A stretch of DNA of 49,993 nt from Agromyces seonyuensis (GCF_009789225.1 NZ_WSTA01000022.1:1-49993), one strand, 5' to 3'. Positions 18,032 to 25,577 are shown, counted from the first letter of the stretch. A program made the numbers and translations. The notes: a model not told the origin generated them from the letters alone.

Positions 18032-18094
18032 TCGTCCGACCGCCGGGAGCGCAGTCGAACACGGCCGCGACACGCCCGGAATTCCGGGGCTTCG

Positions 18095-18165
18095 GCCCTC
18101 GATTGGTCAAACGGCAGCGCGGCTGCTAATGTTGTCTCTCGGTTCGGAACGGCTGCAAAGCCGAG
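18095..18165 (+). other. tRNA-like remnant or structured RNA between ssrA and tRNA-Lys
   Basis: The text has a D-arm-like stretch (ATTGGTCAAACGGCAG) and a possible anticodon-loop-like CTGCTAA. A hairpin CGGCT-GCAA-AGCCG (18150-18163) follows. The anticodon stem pairs poorly and there is no proper T-arm or acceptor stem, so it is not a working tRNA. It may be a decayed tRNA, or the resemblance may be chance. Confidence 0.25.
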
Positions 18166-18175
18166 AAGAAACCAT

Positions 18176-18251
18176 GCACCTCTAGCTCAATCGGCAGAGC
18201 AACTGACTCTTAATCAGTGGGTTCAGGGTTCAAGTCCCTGGGGGTGCACCA
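18176..18251 (+). tRNA. tRNA-Lys (CTT anticodon)
   Basis: A 76-nt cloverleaf: acceptor GCACCTC pairs with GGGGTGC, the D-arm is AGCTCAATCGGCAGAGC, the anticodon stem ACTGA/TCAGT encloses CTCTTAA with anticodon CTT, and the T-arm is CAGGGTTCAAGTCCCTG. CCA is encoded (18249-18251). Confidence 0.95.
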
Positions 18252-18253
18252 CG

Positions 18254-18285
18254 GAAGGCCCCGCAGCGGAAGCTGCGGGGCCTTC
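18254..18285 (+). terminator. Terminator hairpin after tRNA-Lys
   Basis: GAAGGCCCCGCAGC (18254-18267) pairs perfectly over 14 bp with GCTGCGGGGCCTTC (18272-18285) around GGAA. It begins 3 nt after the tRNA end. Confidence 0.85.
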
Positions 18286-18398
18286 GTCGTTCCCCGGTCG
18301 GCATTCGGCGGCCGCCTCGCCGCGCCCGGCGATCGTCGCCCGGTCTGCTGTCGGCGGAACCGGCAGCGCGCGGCGGTGACGCCTGGCACGGTGAGTGC

Positions 18399-19412
18399 AT
18401 GAGGATCCTGGTGCTCGGTGGAACGGCGTGGCTCGGCGGACTGATCGCGGCAGGCGCGCTGGAACGCGGGCACGAGGTGACGTGCGTCGCTCGCGGCGAG
18501 GCGGGCGAGGTCCCCGCTGGCACCCGTTTCGTGGGTGCCGATCGCGAGCAGGACGACGCTCTGGCCGCCGTCTCCCGCGAGCGATGGGATGCCGTAGTCG
18601 ACGTCGCCCGCCAGCCCGGACAGGTGCGCCGCGCGGTGCGCGACCTCGAACCCGTCGCCGGGCGCTTCGTGTTCGTCTCCTCGTGCAGCGCGTACGCCTC
18701 GCAGGCCGAACTCGGCGCCGACGAGGACGCGGCGCTGCTGCCGGCGCTCGTCGCCGACCGGATGGCGTCGCCGGAGGACTACGGCAGCGCCAAGGCGGCC
18801 TGCGAGGCCGCGGTGCTCGGCGCGTTCGGGCGCGAGCGCTCGTTCATCGTGCGGCCGGGGCTCCTCGGCGGGCCCGGCGATCCGAGCGGGCGCACCGACT
18901 ACTGGCCCTGGCGATTCGCCCACCCGGCGGAGCAGGGCCGCATCCTCGTGCCCGACGCCCCCGACCTGCCAACGGCGGTGCTCGACGTGCGCGACCTCGT
19001 CGCCTGGATGCTGCGGGCGATCGAGGACGGCCTGAGCGGCGTCTGCAACGCGCAGGGACGTCCCGAGGCGTTCCCCGCGCACCTCGCCGCGGCACGGGTC
19101 GCCGCGGGCTCCGACGCGCTGCCGATCCCGGCGCCGGAGGCCTGGTTGCAGGAGCACGGCGTCGCGGAATGGGCCGGACCGCGCTCGCTGCCGCTCTGGC
19201 TGGTCGACCGGGACTGGTACGGGATGAACGCCCGGTCGATCGACCGGGCGCTCGCCGGAGGACTGGAACTGCGTCCGCTCGTGGACACGCTGCGCGACGC
19301 GCTCGCGCACCGGGAGTCCCTCGAACCCTCCGCGCTGCGGGATCGCGCCGGTCTCGCCGACGCCGACGAGTCGGGGCTCCTCGCCGCGCTCGAGGAGCGC
19401 GCTCGCGACTGA
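18399..19412 (+). CDS. NAD-dependent epimerase/dehydratase family protein (extended SDR)
   Basis: The 337-residue protein starts with a Rossmann motif of the modified type, MRILVLGGTAWLGGLIAAGA (G-G-x-x-x-x-G). It has SSCSAYA and, further on, EDYGSAKAACE, where YxxxK is the SDR active pair. VRPGLLGGPGDPSGRTDYW follows. The reaction is not clear; related proteins act as reductases or isoflavone-reductase-like enzymes. The ATG at 18399 gives the expected N-terminus; no ribosome site is seen, and CACGGT ends 6 nt upstream, which may be a weak leaderless promoter. It converges with the next gene. Confidence 0.85.
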   Translation: MRILVLGGTAWLGGLIAAGALERGHEVTCVARGEAGEVPAGTRFVGADREQDDALAAVSRERWDAVVDVARQPGQVRRAVRDLEPVAGRFVFVSSCSAYASQAELGADEDAALLPALVADRMASPEDYGSAKAACEAAVLGAFGRERSFIVRPGLLGGPGDPSGRTDYWPWRFAHPAEQGRILVPDAPDLPTAVLDVRDLVAWMLRAIEDGLSGVCNAQGRPEAFPAHLAAARVAAGSDALPIPAPEAWLQEHGVAEWAGPRSLPLWLVDRDWYGMNARSIDRALAGGLELRPLVDTLRDALAHRESLEPSALRDRAGLADADESGLLAALEERARD

Positions 19413-19460
19413 CGGCCGGCGCCGACTGCGGCATGCGTCGCGTCGGCGGACGGCGACCGA

Positions 19461-19907
19461 TCAGGAGACGGCGCGCTTGACGAGTTCGCGGAGCCGCGAC
19501 TCGACGCCGTCGGTCACCGCGAGGACGGCGAAGGACACGGCCCACATGTCGCCGTCGTCCAGGGCGGCGGGCTCGTCGAAGGTGAACGTGCCGTAGCGCG
19601 TCTTGAACTTCGAGGCCGGCTGGTAGAAGACGACGACCTTGCCGTCGCTCGCGTACGCCGGGAAGCCGTAGAACGTCTTCGGTGCGAGGTCGGGGGCTTC
19701 CTCGGCGACGATGCGATTGAGCAGCACCGCAGCCTCCTTGTCGACGCCGTCCAGCGAGTCGATCGCCTCGACGCAGGCCTCGAGCTCCTTCGCGAGCTTC
19801 GCGGCGCCCTTCAGTCCCTTCGTCGTGCGCAGCTCGTCGGCGCGCTGCTGCATCGCCGCGCGCTCCTCGTCGCTGAATCCGGTCTTGGTGTCGCGGGTGT
19901 CGGTCAT
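19461..19907 (-). CDS. DUF1801 / YdhG-like protein
   Basis: The 148-residue protein has a charged N-terminal helix region (FSDEERAAMQQRADELRTTKG) and the family core: LLNRIVAEEAPDLAPKTFYGFPAY, DGKVVVFYQPASKFKTRYGTF. The Bacillus relative (YdhG/Fra) is described as an iron chaperone, but function in actinobacteria is unknown. AAGGAG lies 7 nt before the ATG at 19907. It stands alone, with about 138 nt of empty sequence upstream before the next stop. Confidence 0.8.
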   Translation of the reverse strand: MTDTRDTKTGFSDEERAAMQQRADELRTTKGLKGAAKLAKELEACVEAIDSLDGVDKEAAVLLNRIVAEEAPDLAPKTFYGFPAYASDGKVVVFYQPASKFKTRYGTFTFDEPAALDDGDMWAVSFAVLAVTDGVESRLRELVKRAVS

Positions 19908-20045
19908 GGTCCTGCTCCTTCCGGTTCCGGGCGGTCTCCCGGGCTACGTTCGTCAGGCTACGACGGGGCGTCGCCGCGCCGCTTCTCGATTCCTGATCGA
20001 TGCCGCAGGGGGGGCGTCATCGGTCGATCGGGTGCCGTCCTCGAC

Positions 20046-20840
20046 TCAGCCGCCGACGGGGTCGACGCCGGGCACGGGAATGCCGAGGAGCTGCGCGAGC
20101 GCGACGAGGAGCACGACGACCGTGTAGGCCGCGAGTGCGGTCGTCAGGAGCTTCTCGCGGAAGGATCCGGTGTCGCCGAGCACCGGCAGCGCGAGGTAGC
20201 CGCTCGGCAGCCACAGGTCGTTCAGGACGGGGGTGTCCTTCCAACGCTCCGGCGGCTTCGGCAGCCAGGGCCAGAGGGCGCCGGGCAGGCCGCCGGTCGT
20301 CAGGAAGTCGCCCGCGAGATGCACGCCGTAGCCGATGCCCACGGCGAGGGGGAACCAGCCGAACTGCTCGGGCGCGGCGAACATGACCGCCGCGCCCGCG
20401 GCGCCGCCGACGAACCACGCCGCCGGCCAGTTGCGCACGAAATCGCGCGCCTTCAGGCCGAACGCGATGAGGGCGGCGGCGCCCATCGCGGCGCCGACGG
20501 CGAGGTCGCCGTAGTCCTCGGTCGGCAGGACGATGAGTCCGAGGAGCAGGGCGAGCAGCACGGCGACGAGCACCGCGGTCGGCGTGTGCGCTCCCTTCCG
20601 GTGGCCGCCCGTGAGCGCGCCGATCGTGCGGGTGGCGAGCTTGCCGAGCACCGGCACCGAGTAGGCGATCGTGCCGGAATGATGGTCGGCGTCGGGCAGC
20701 AGGGCGGCGCCCGCGCAGACGAACGACCCGATCACGACGGCGAGCGGGTCGAGCGGGTACCAGCCGGTCGCGATCGGCACGGCGGCGGTGACGGCGACCC
20801 AGGCGGCGGCGCCGCTCGTCGCGTGGCTGATCCCCATCAT
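20046..20840 (-). CDS. DUF457-type membrane-bound metal-dependent hydrolase
   Basis: The 264-residue membrane protein begins MMGISHATSGAAAWVAV. The conserved His in GISHATSG, the LLPDADHHSGTIAYS motif (DxDHxx) and GHRKGAHTPTAVL with later GVHLAGDFLTTGG are the metal-binding motifs of the YdjM/DUF457 family, also seen in LexA-regulated YdjM. About seven membrane helices are predicted. Its substrate is unknown. GGAGGA lies 8 nt before the first ATG (20840), so the longer frame upstream is not used. It is on its own, 216 nt after hisN. Confidence 0.85.
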   Translation of the reverse strand: MMGISHATSGAAAWVAVTAAVPIATGWYPLDPLAVVIGSFVCAGAALLPDADHHSGTIAYSVPVLGKLATRTIGALTGGHRKGAHTPTAVLVAVLLALLLGLIVLPTEDYGDLAVGAAMGAAALIAFGLKARDFVRNWPAAWFVGGAAGAAVMFAAPEQFGWFPLAVGIGYGVHLAGDFLTTGGLPGALWPWLPKPPERWKDTPVLNDLWLPSGYLALPVLGDTGSFREKLLTTALAAYTVVVLLVALAQLLGIPVPGVDPVGG

Positions 20841-21056
20841 CGGGCGGGTCCTCCAGGGGTGTTGCGGGCGGTACGGGCGGTTCAGGCTGTTCGGGGCAGT
20901 GCGGGGGCTTCGGACGGTGCAGCCGGGCGGAGCAGCCGGGAGGCGCGGGCGGGTACGAGGCTCACCGCGCGCACACCGAGACACTGCGCGACGCAGGGCA
21001 GCGCGTACCGCGCAGCGCGCGGCCGAGGGCCGACGCGGTGCGGCCGCGCGGCCCTG

Positions 21057-21893
21057 TCAGTCGGCGAGCAGGTCGAGCACCTCGTCGTGCAGGTGGCCGT
21101 TGGTGGCGAGCGAGTTGCCCGACCACGGGCCGGGCTCGCCGGTGACGGAGGTGAAGCGGCCGCCGGCCTCCTCGACGATCGGGATGACCGCGGCGAGGTC
21201 GTAGGGCTTGACGTCGAACTCGCCCGTGACGTCGATGAGCCCCTCGGCGACGAGCATGTACGACCACATGTCGCCGAAGGCGCGGTCGCGCCAGACCCGC
21301 TCGCCGAGGCGCAGCAGCCGGTCGAGGTAGCCGGCATCGCGCCACTGGCCGAGGGACTGGAAGCTCAGCCAGGCATCCTCGAGCGCGGCGACCTTCGAGA
21401 CGGCGATGCGGCGCGGGAGCGAGGCATCCTCGCCCGCGGCGGCGCCCGATTCGGCGGCGGAGGCGAGCGTCCACGCCCCCGAGCCCGCGGCGGCCCACCA
21501 GCGCCGGCCCATCGCGGGTGCCGTGACGACGCCGACGACGGGCACGCCGTCGACGGCGAGGGCGATGAGGGTCGACCAGACGGGGATGCCGCGCAGGAAG
21601 TTCGCGGTGCCGTCGATGGGGTCGATGATCCACTGCCGGGTGGCCGAGCCGGCGATGCCGAACTCCTCGCCGAGCACGCCGTCGGCGGGACGCTCGTTCG
21701 CGAGCCGTTCGCGAATCGCCCGCTCGACCGCGAGGTCGGCCTCCGTGACGGGGGTGCGGTCGGGCTTCGTCTCGATCGCGAGGTCGACCGCCCGGAAGCG
21801 TCCGAGGGAGACGGCGTCGGCGAGACCGGCGAGTTCGAGGGCGAGTGCGAGGTCGTCGGCGTGGACGGAGTCCAGCCAGGGGGAGTCGGTCAC
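21057..21893 (-). CDS. hisN: Histidinol-phosphatase, inositol monophosphatase family
   Basis: The 278-residue enzyme has the magnesium-binding motifs of the IMPase family: VTEADLAVE, GEEFG, DPIDGTANF and, near the C-terminus, VKPYDLAAVIPIVEEAGG. In actinobacteria this subgroup (RGIPVWSTLIAL, MWSYMLVAEG) is the HisN enzyme that makes histidinol from histidinol phosphate. An inositol- or other sugar-phosphatase cannot be excluded. The GTG start overlaps the bioN stop by 4 nt. TAGCCT (plus 21900-21905) lies 6 nt before it, so it may also have its own leaderless transcript. Confidence 0.88.
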   Translation of the reverse strand: MTDSPWLDSVHADDLALALELAGLADAVSLGRFRAVDLAIETKPDRTPVTEADLAVERAIRERLANERPADGVLGEEFGIAGSATRQWIIDPIDGTANFLRGIPVWSTLIALAVDGVPVVGVVTAPAMGRRWWAAAGSGAWTLASAAESGAAAGEDASLPRRIAVSKVAALEDAWLSFQSLGQWRDAGYLDRLLRLGERVWRDRAFGDMWSYMLVAEGLIDVTGEFDVKPYDLAAVIPIVEEAGGRFTSVTGEPGPWSGNSLATNGHLHDEVLDLLAD

Positions 21894-22519
21894 CGGCCCA
21901 GGCTAACGCGCTCCTCGGACGGTCCGTCGTCGGCACCGCGGGCGATGAGCGCCTCGCCGAGCTCCTCCGCCGTCTGGATCGTGCGGAGCACGACGGGCAC
22001 TGCGAGCGCCCGCAGCGATCGTTCGACGCCGCGGGCCTTCCGGGCCTCACGGACGGCCCCGACGAGGCCCGCGACGAGCGGCACGGAGCGGATGGTGAGG
22101 GCGAGGACGAGTCCCACACGGTCGGCGTCGACCCAGCGCCGGAACGGCCGCAGGAGGCTGCCGATGGCGTCCAGCAGCTCGGGCACGGGCGTCGAGAGGG
22201 TGAAGATGCCGGCTGCACCGACCGCGGCCAGCACGCGCAGCGCGAGCACGGCCGCCGCCTCGGGGCCGGCGAGCCACGCGTTGAGCGCCGCGGCCGGCAC
22301 GACGAGCCAGAGCACGGGGCCGAGCTGGGCGGCGAAGGCGCGCCACCCGAACCGGCGCAGGGCGATGAGGATGCCCGCGAGCGCGAGCACCCCGGCGAGG
22401 GCGATCGCGAGGGCGACGGGGGAGTGCAGCGCGACGAGCGAGGAGACGAACACCGCGAGCACGCCGAGCTTGACGAGGGCCGGGATGCGGCCGGGGCCGG
22501 CCGCGACGCCGCCGATCAC
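21890..22519 (-). CDS. bioN: Energy-coupling factor transporter transmembrane protein (EcfT/BioN)
   Basis: The 209-residue membrane protein is the scaffold that links the substrate-binding subunit to the ATPase. It has four to five helices and the EcfT coupling motif AVREARKARG near residue 155 (A-R-x-A-R-G type). The GTG start at 22519 overlaps the bioM stop by 4 nt. With BioY and BioM it forms the biotin ECF transporter. Confidence 0.88.
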   Translation of the reverse strand: MIGGVAAGPGRIPALVKLGVLAVFVSSLVALHSPVALAIALAGVLALAGILIALRRFGWRAFAAQLGPVLWLVVPAAALNAWLAGPEAAAVLALRVLAAVGAAGIFTLSTPVPELLDAIGSLLRPFRRWVDADRVGLVLALTIRSVPLVAGLVGAVREARKARGVERSLRALAVPVVLRTIQTAEELGEALIARGADDGPSEERVSLGR

Positions 22520-23226
22520 GGCCGGCCGCCCGATGCGGCATCCTCGGCGTCGAGCAGCCGCTCGTAGAACGCGAGCGCCGGGCCGGGCTCGTCGTCGGCG
22601 ACGATGCGGCCGGCGTCGACGACGAGCACTCGGTCGAAGTCGGCGACGAGGCCGAGCTGGTGCGTGACGAGCAGCACCTGCTGCGGGAGTTCGGCGAAGC
22701 GGGCCGCGATCTCGCGGGCGTTGCGGGCGTCGAGGAGGGTCGTCGGCTCGTCGGCGACGAGCACGTCGGGCTCGCCGACGAGCACCGCCGCGAGGGCGAG
22801 CAGCTGCTTCTGGCCGCCGGAGAGGTGGTGGGCGGGCCGGTCGGCGAGGTGCGCGATGCCGAGGCGGTCCAGCACCGCGTCGACGCGCGCCGAGGTCTCG
22901 GCCTTCGGCAGCTTCCGCGGGCGCAGGGTGAACGCGACGTCCTCCCGCACGGTCGGCATGACGATCTGGCTGTCGGGGTTCGTGAAGACGAAGCCGACCC
23001 GACGCCGCACCGCACGGCCCTCGCGGGCGACGTCGAGGTCGTCGACGAGCAGGCGGCCGCTCGTCGGGGAGACGAGCCCGTTGATCAGGCGCGCGAGCGT
23101 GGACTTGCCCGAGCCGTTCGCACCGACGACGCCGATGCGCCGTTCGGTCAGGTCGAGGTCGATCCCGTCGAGGACGCGGGCGTCGCCGAAGCGCACGCCG
23201 ACGCCCTCGAAACGGAGTCGTGCCAT
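22516..23226 (-). CDS. bioM: Biotin ECF transporter ATP-binding subunit (BioM)
   Basis: This 236-residue ABC ATPase has Walker A GANGSGKSTLARLI, the Q-loop FTNPDSQIVMPTV typical of ECF ATPases, signature HHLSGGQKQLLALAA, Walker B DVLVADEPTTLLD and the switch His in VTHQLG. It energises biotin uptake through BioY. The ATG shares one base with the bioY stop (TGATG), so translation is coupled. The order bioY-bioM-bioN is normal for actinobacteria. Confidence 0.93.
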   Translation of the reverse strand: MARLRFEGVGVRFGDARVLDGIDLDLTERRIGVVGANGSGKSTLARLINGLVSPTSGRLLVDDLDVAREGRAVRRRVGFVFTNPDSQIVMPTVREDVAFTLRPRKLPKAETSARVDAVLDRLGIAHLADRPAHHLSGGQKQLLALAAVLVGEPDVLVADEPTTLLDARNAREIAARFAELPQQVLLVTHQLGLVADFDRVLVVDAGRIVADDEPGPALAFYERLLDAEDAASGGRP

Positions 23227-23888
23227 CAGTGCGAGCCGGCCTCGTCCGCCGCCGCGGGGGCGGCATCCAGGGTCGCGGCGGCGACGGGCACCGCGGCGAC
23301 GGCAGCGGCACGGCGGGCCGCCCACGGCCACGGCTTCGCGGCGAGGAAGCCGGGGCGGGCGCGGTGCACCGCTGCGGCGACGAGCACCGTCACGACGACC
23401 TTGATGACGTCGCCCGGGAGGAACGGCAGCACCGCGAGGCCGAGCGCGCCCCCGAGCGGCATGCCCGTCACGGCGAGGAACCACGGCACGCCGACGAGGT
23501 AGACGACGAGGATGCCGCCCGCGGCGGTCGCGGCGAGGGCCGGCAGCAGCCGGTACTTCGGCAGGAGGCGCTGGGTCAGCCAGCCGATGACGAGGGCGCC
23601 GGGGATGAACCCGACGAGGAAGCCGCCCGTCGGGCCGACGAGCACCCCGAGGCCGCCGGTCGCCCCGGCGAGGATCGGCAGGCCGATGAGGCCGAGGACG
23701 ACGTAGACCGTGACGGCGAGCGCGCCGTTGCGGGCGCCGAGGATCGCCCCGGCGAGCATGACGCCGAGGGTCTGGAGGGTGATGGGCACGCCGCCCGGCA
23801 GTTCGAGGGCACCGGGCATCGTGAGCGCGGCGATGAGCGCCGCGAAGGCGGCGATGAGGGCGAGGTCGCGGGCGGTGATCCGAGGCAT
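23226..23888 (-). CDS. bioY: Biotin transporter substrate-binding subunit BioY
   Basis: The 220-residue membrane protein has six helices and the BioY core: LTMPGALELPGGVPITLQTLGVMLAGAILG, then VGPTGGFLVGFIPGALVIGWL and FLPGDVIKVVVTVLVA. It binds biotin and passes it in with BioM and BioN. The last 30 residues are an alanine-rich cytosolic tail. The ATG at 23888 is chosen for the start MPRITARDLALIAAF; TAGCGT lies 7 nt upstream, so the mRNA is probably leaderless. A 26-bp palindrome lies 47 nt upstream of the start. Confidence 0.93.
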   Translation of the reverse strand: MPRITARDLALIAAFAALIAALTMPGALELPGGVPITLQTLGVMLAGAILGARNGALAVTVYVVLGLIGLPILAGATGGLGVLVGPTGGFLVGFIPGALVIGWLTQRLLPKYRLLPALAATAAGGILVVYLVGVPWFLAVTGMPLGGALGLAVLPFLPGDVIKVVVTVLVAAAVHRARPGFLAAKPWPWAARRAAAVAAVPVAAATLDAAPAAADEAGSH

Positions 23889-23895
23889 GGAGGCA

Positions 23896-23901
23896 ACGCT
23901 A
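23896..23901 (-). promoter_or_regulatory. Predicted bioY -10 element (leaderless)
   Basis: The minus strand reads TAGCGT, then 7 nt, then the ATG at 23888. The same hexamer at the same spacing precedes the 65-residue gene at 24817. No -35 is clear. Confidence 0.5.
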
Positions 23902-23934
23902 GGAAACCGCGGGGGTGCCGCGCGGCCGTCGCGC

Positions 23935-23960
23935 TCCAAAATCGGGGGTCCGATTTTGGA
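23935..23960. promoter_or_regulatory. Perfect 26-bp palindrome upstream of bioY
   Basis: TCCAAAATCGG (23935-23945) is the exact inverse of CCGATTTTGGA (23950-23960), with GGGT between. It stands out as an A/T-containing island in very GC-rich DNA. It lies about 60 bp upstream of the predicted bioY transcript start. It is most likely the binding site of a dimeric regulator, perhaps for biotin, but it does not match the BioR or BioQ motifs I know. Confidence 0.6.
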
Positions 23961-23972
23961 CCGGGTCCGTTC

Positions 23973-24104
23973 GGTCGAGTAGCGACGCGCATGGGGGCCC
24001 GGTGAGTCGGCTTGCGAGGTCTCGATACGGCGCTGGAGCGCCTACTCGACCAGCGAGGCCTCGACCAGCGAGGTCTCGACCAGCGAGGCCTCGAGCAGCG
24101 AGGT
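23973..24104. repeat. Copy of the GGTCGAG/TCGAGACC repeat plus four 15-bp tandem units
   Basis: GGTCGAGTAGCGACGCGC (23973-23990) is followed by a partly inverted arm containing GAGGTCTCGATACGGCGCTG and CGCCTACTCGACCAGCG (to 24055). From 24045 the unit CTCGACCAGCGAGGC/T is repeated four times in 60 bp (24045-24104). The same arm occurs at 30983 and 31134. The repeat runs into the 3' end of the next gene. Confidence 0.8.
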
Positions 24105-24467
24105 TTCGATCGTCGACTCGGCGGCCGGCTCGGCCCACAGCATGAGCGGCGCGGGGATCCAGCTCATGGCGATGGGCTCGACGCCGACGGGCTCGGCGGC
24201 GAGGTCGCGCTCGACGAGGACCCCGCGGGTGAGCTCGGCGGCGATCTGGTGCGTCACCATCGTCTGGAAGATCGAGTCGGTGTCGCCCTCGCCGCGGCGC
24301 ACGAGCGTCCACTCGCCGCCGACGCCGACGAAGCGCTGGAGGCGCGCATAGAGCTGATCGAAGATCTGCTCCCCGGTCAGGTCGGCGATCGGGGCCGGTG
24401 CGGGTTCGACCGGCGGGGCGACGGGGGCGAGGGCGACGGGCTTCCTGCGGCGGAATCGGCGGAACAT
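24042..24467 (-). CDS. Unrecognised 141-residue protein with repeat-derived C-terminus
   Basis: The N-terminus is basic and proline-rich (MFRRFRRRKPVALAPVAPPV). A helical core follows (LTGEQIFDQLYARLQRFVGV, GEWTLVRRGEGDTDSIFQTM, HQIAAELTRGVLVERDLAAE) and then SWIPAPLMLWAEP. I recognise no family. The last 20 residues are four copies of the pentamer (A/T)SL(V/L)E, encoded by the 15-bp tandem repeat, and the TAG stop (24042-24044) lies inside the repeat element. The original C-terminus was therefore replaced or extended by the repeat. The gene lies after the 65-residue gene and may share its transcript. Confidence 0.65.
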   Translation of the reverse strand: MFRRFRRRKPVALAPVAPPVEPAPAPIADLTGEQIFDQLYARLQRFVGVGGEWTLVRRGEGDTDSIFQTMVTHQIAAELTRGVLVERDLAAEPVGVEPIAMSWIPAPLMLWAEPAAESTIETSLLEASLVETSLVEASLVE

Positions 24468-24549
24468 GGTGGGGCTTTCGTGCTGGGGGAGCGTTCGGGA
24501 GGGCGGTGCTGGGGTTCGGGCGGTGCAGGCCGGTCAGGGCGGCGGTGCG

Positions 24550-24575
24550 GGCATCCGGGTCGGGCTCCGGATGCC
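24550..24575 (-). terminator. Hairpin between the two small minus-strand genes
   Basis: GGCATCCGG (24550-24558) pairs over 9 bp with CCGGATGCC (24567-24575) around an 8-nt loop. It lies 45 nt past the stop of the 65-residue gene and could end its transcript or stabilise it. Confidence 0.4.
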
Positions 24576-24619
24576 GGTTCTGCGACGTCGGGCGACGTCG
24601 TCGGGCGGCGGGACTCGGG

Positions 24620-24817
24620 TCAGTCGTCGTCGCCGGCGGGCAACTGCGCTCGGCTGTCTTCCGCGACGGTGCCGATCGCGACGGCGAGGCTCGCGGCCCA
24701 CGCGACCCAGGTCAGCAGGAGCCGCCAGTCTCGCGGTCCGGAGACCGTCGATCGCACGATGCCGATGCCGCTGAAGATCGCGCTGAGCACGGCTCCGGAG
24801 AACAGGTACTTGCGCAT
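24620..24817 (-). CDS. Small two-helix membrane protein of unknown function
   Basis: The 65-residue protein starts MRKYLFSGAVLSAIFSGIGI, has a second hydrophobic segment (LLLTWVAWAASLAVAIGTV), and ends in an acidic tail (AEDSRAQLPAGDDD). I recognise no family. The ATG at 24817 lies 7 nt after TAGCGT, so it is probably leaderless; the longer frame upstream crosses that promoter. It is divergent from tetR and shares the region with the two TetR operators, so it may be under the same control. Confidence 0.65.
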   Translation of the reverse strand: MRKYLFSGAVLSAIFSGIGIVRSTVSGPRDWRLLLTWVAWAASLAVAIGTVAEDSRAQLPAGDDD

Positions 24818-24824
24818 ACCAGTA

Positions 24825-24830
24825 ACGCTA
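24825..24830 (-). promoter_or_regulatory. Predicted -10 of the 65-residue gene (leaderless)
   Basis: TAGCGT on the minus strand ends 7 nt before the ATG at 24817; no ribosome site fits between. Confidence 0.5.
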
Positions 24831-24868
24831 CCGCCCGGTGACACGTGCCTGGGAGCATCCCGGGAATC

Positions 24869-24901
24869 TGACCGATCGGACAGGGGCTGACCGATCGGTC
24901 A
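24869..24901. promoter_or_regulatory. Two TetR operator copies
   Basis: TGACCGATCGGACA (24869-24882) and the perfect palindrome TGACCGATCGGTCA (24888-24901) are 19 bp apart, centre to centre. The second ends 2 bp before the predicted tetR -10 TAGCGT (24904-24909), which in turn lies 6 nt before the ATG. A repressor bound here would cover the promoter spacer. The 14-bp TGACCGATCGGTCA form is typical of TetR-family sites. Confidence 0.75.
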
Positions 24902-24915
24902 ACTAGCGTCCGAGC

Positions 24916-25515
24916 ATGCCCTCCGACACGGATGCCGCCCCGCGCGCCCAAGCCCGCGCCGAACTGCTCGTCGTCGCGCTCGAGCAGTTCGCCGTCGACG
25001 GCTACCACGCGACGAGCCTGCAGCAGATCGCCGATCGCGCCGGCTACGCGAAATCCAACGTGCTCTACCACTTCGGCTCGAAGGAGGGGCTCCTGAACGC
25101 GGCCCTCTCCGCCGCGGTCGACGACCTGGCCGCTCTGGTCGACACCTTCCCGCGGCGCGGCGCCGGCGTCGACCCGCGCGAGTTCGTCGAGCGCTTCGTC
25201 GACTACCTCTTCGCCCACCGGCTCGAGGTCGTCCTCATCGTCAACCAGGGCCAGTCGCTCGCGGACGTCCCCGTGGTCGACCGGGCGATGGCCGTCATCG
25301 CGCGGCTCGCGCTCGAGATCTGCTCCGAGGACGCGTCGATCGCCGAGCAGCTGCGCTTCGGCGTCGCGCTCGCCGGGGCCGCGTACACCCTCGTCGCCGG
25401 CCGCACGATCCTCGGCGGCACCCTCGAGCCCGAGGACGGCGACGCCGAGGCGCGGACCGCCCTCGTCGACATCCTCGCCGAACTGCTCGCCCCGGCCGCG
25501 CGCCCGCTCGGCTGA
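24916..25515 (+). CDS. TetR-family transcriptional regulator
   Basis: The 199-residue protein has an N-terminal helix-turn-helix (LLVVALEQFAVDGYHATSL, then QQIADRAGYAKSNVLYHFGSKEGLL) and an all-helical ligand domain. It most likely represses itself and the following transporter genes through the two operators upstream, and perhaps the divergent 65-residue gene. Its ligand is unknown; by context it would be something exported by, or affecting, the MMPL/YhgE pair. The stop is 62 nt before the MMPL gene. Confidence 0.93.
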   Translation: MPSDTDAAPRAQARAELLVVALEQFAVDGYHATSLQQIADRAGYAKSNVLYHFGSKEGLLNAALSAAVDDLAALVDTFPRRGAGVDPREFVERFVDYLFAHRLEVVLIVNQGQSLADVPVVDRAMAVIARLALEICSEDASIAEQLRFGVALAGAAYTLVAGRTILGGTLEPEDGDAEARTALVDILAELLAPAARPLG

Positions 25516-25577
25516 CGCGCGGACACCCCCGACTCCCGGCCCTCGCCGCGAACTCCGCCTCGAACCGAAAGCTCCCC

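Noticed and set aside
17837-18073. Minus-strand open frame with the text WWRWGELNPRPSLW
   Set aside because: It is the antisense reading of the 3' end of tmRNA; this 'WGELNPRPS' text is a well-known false protein in databases.
18210-19310. Minus-strand open frame ending CTPRDLNPEPTD
   Set aside because: It starts opposite the SDR gene and ends in antisense of tRNA-Lys; codon pattern is that of a shadow.
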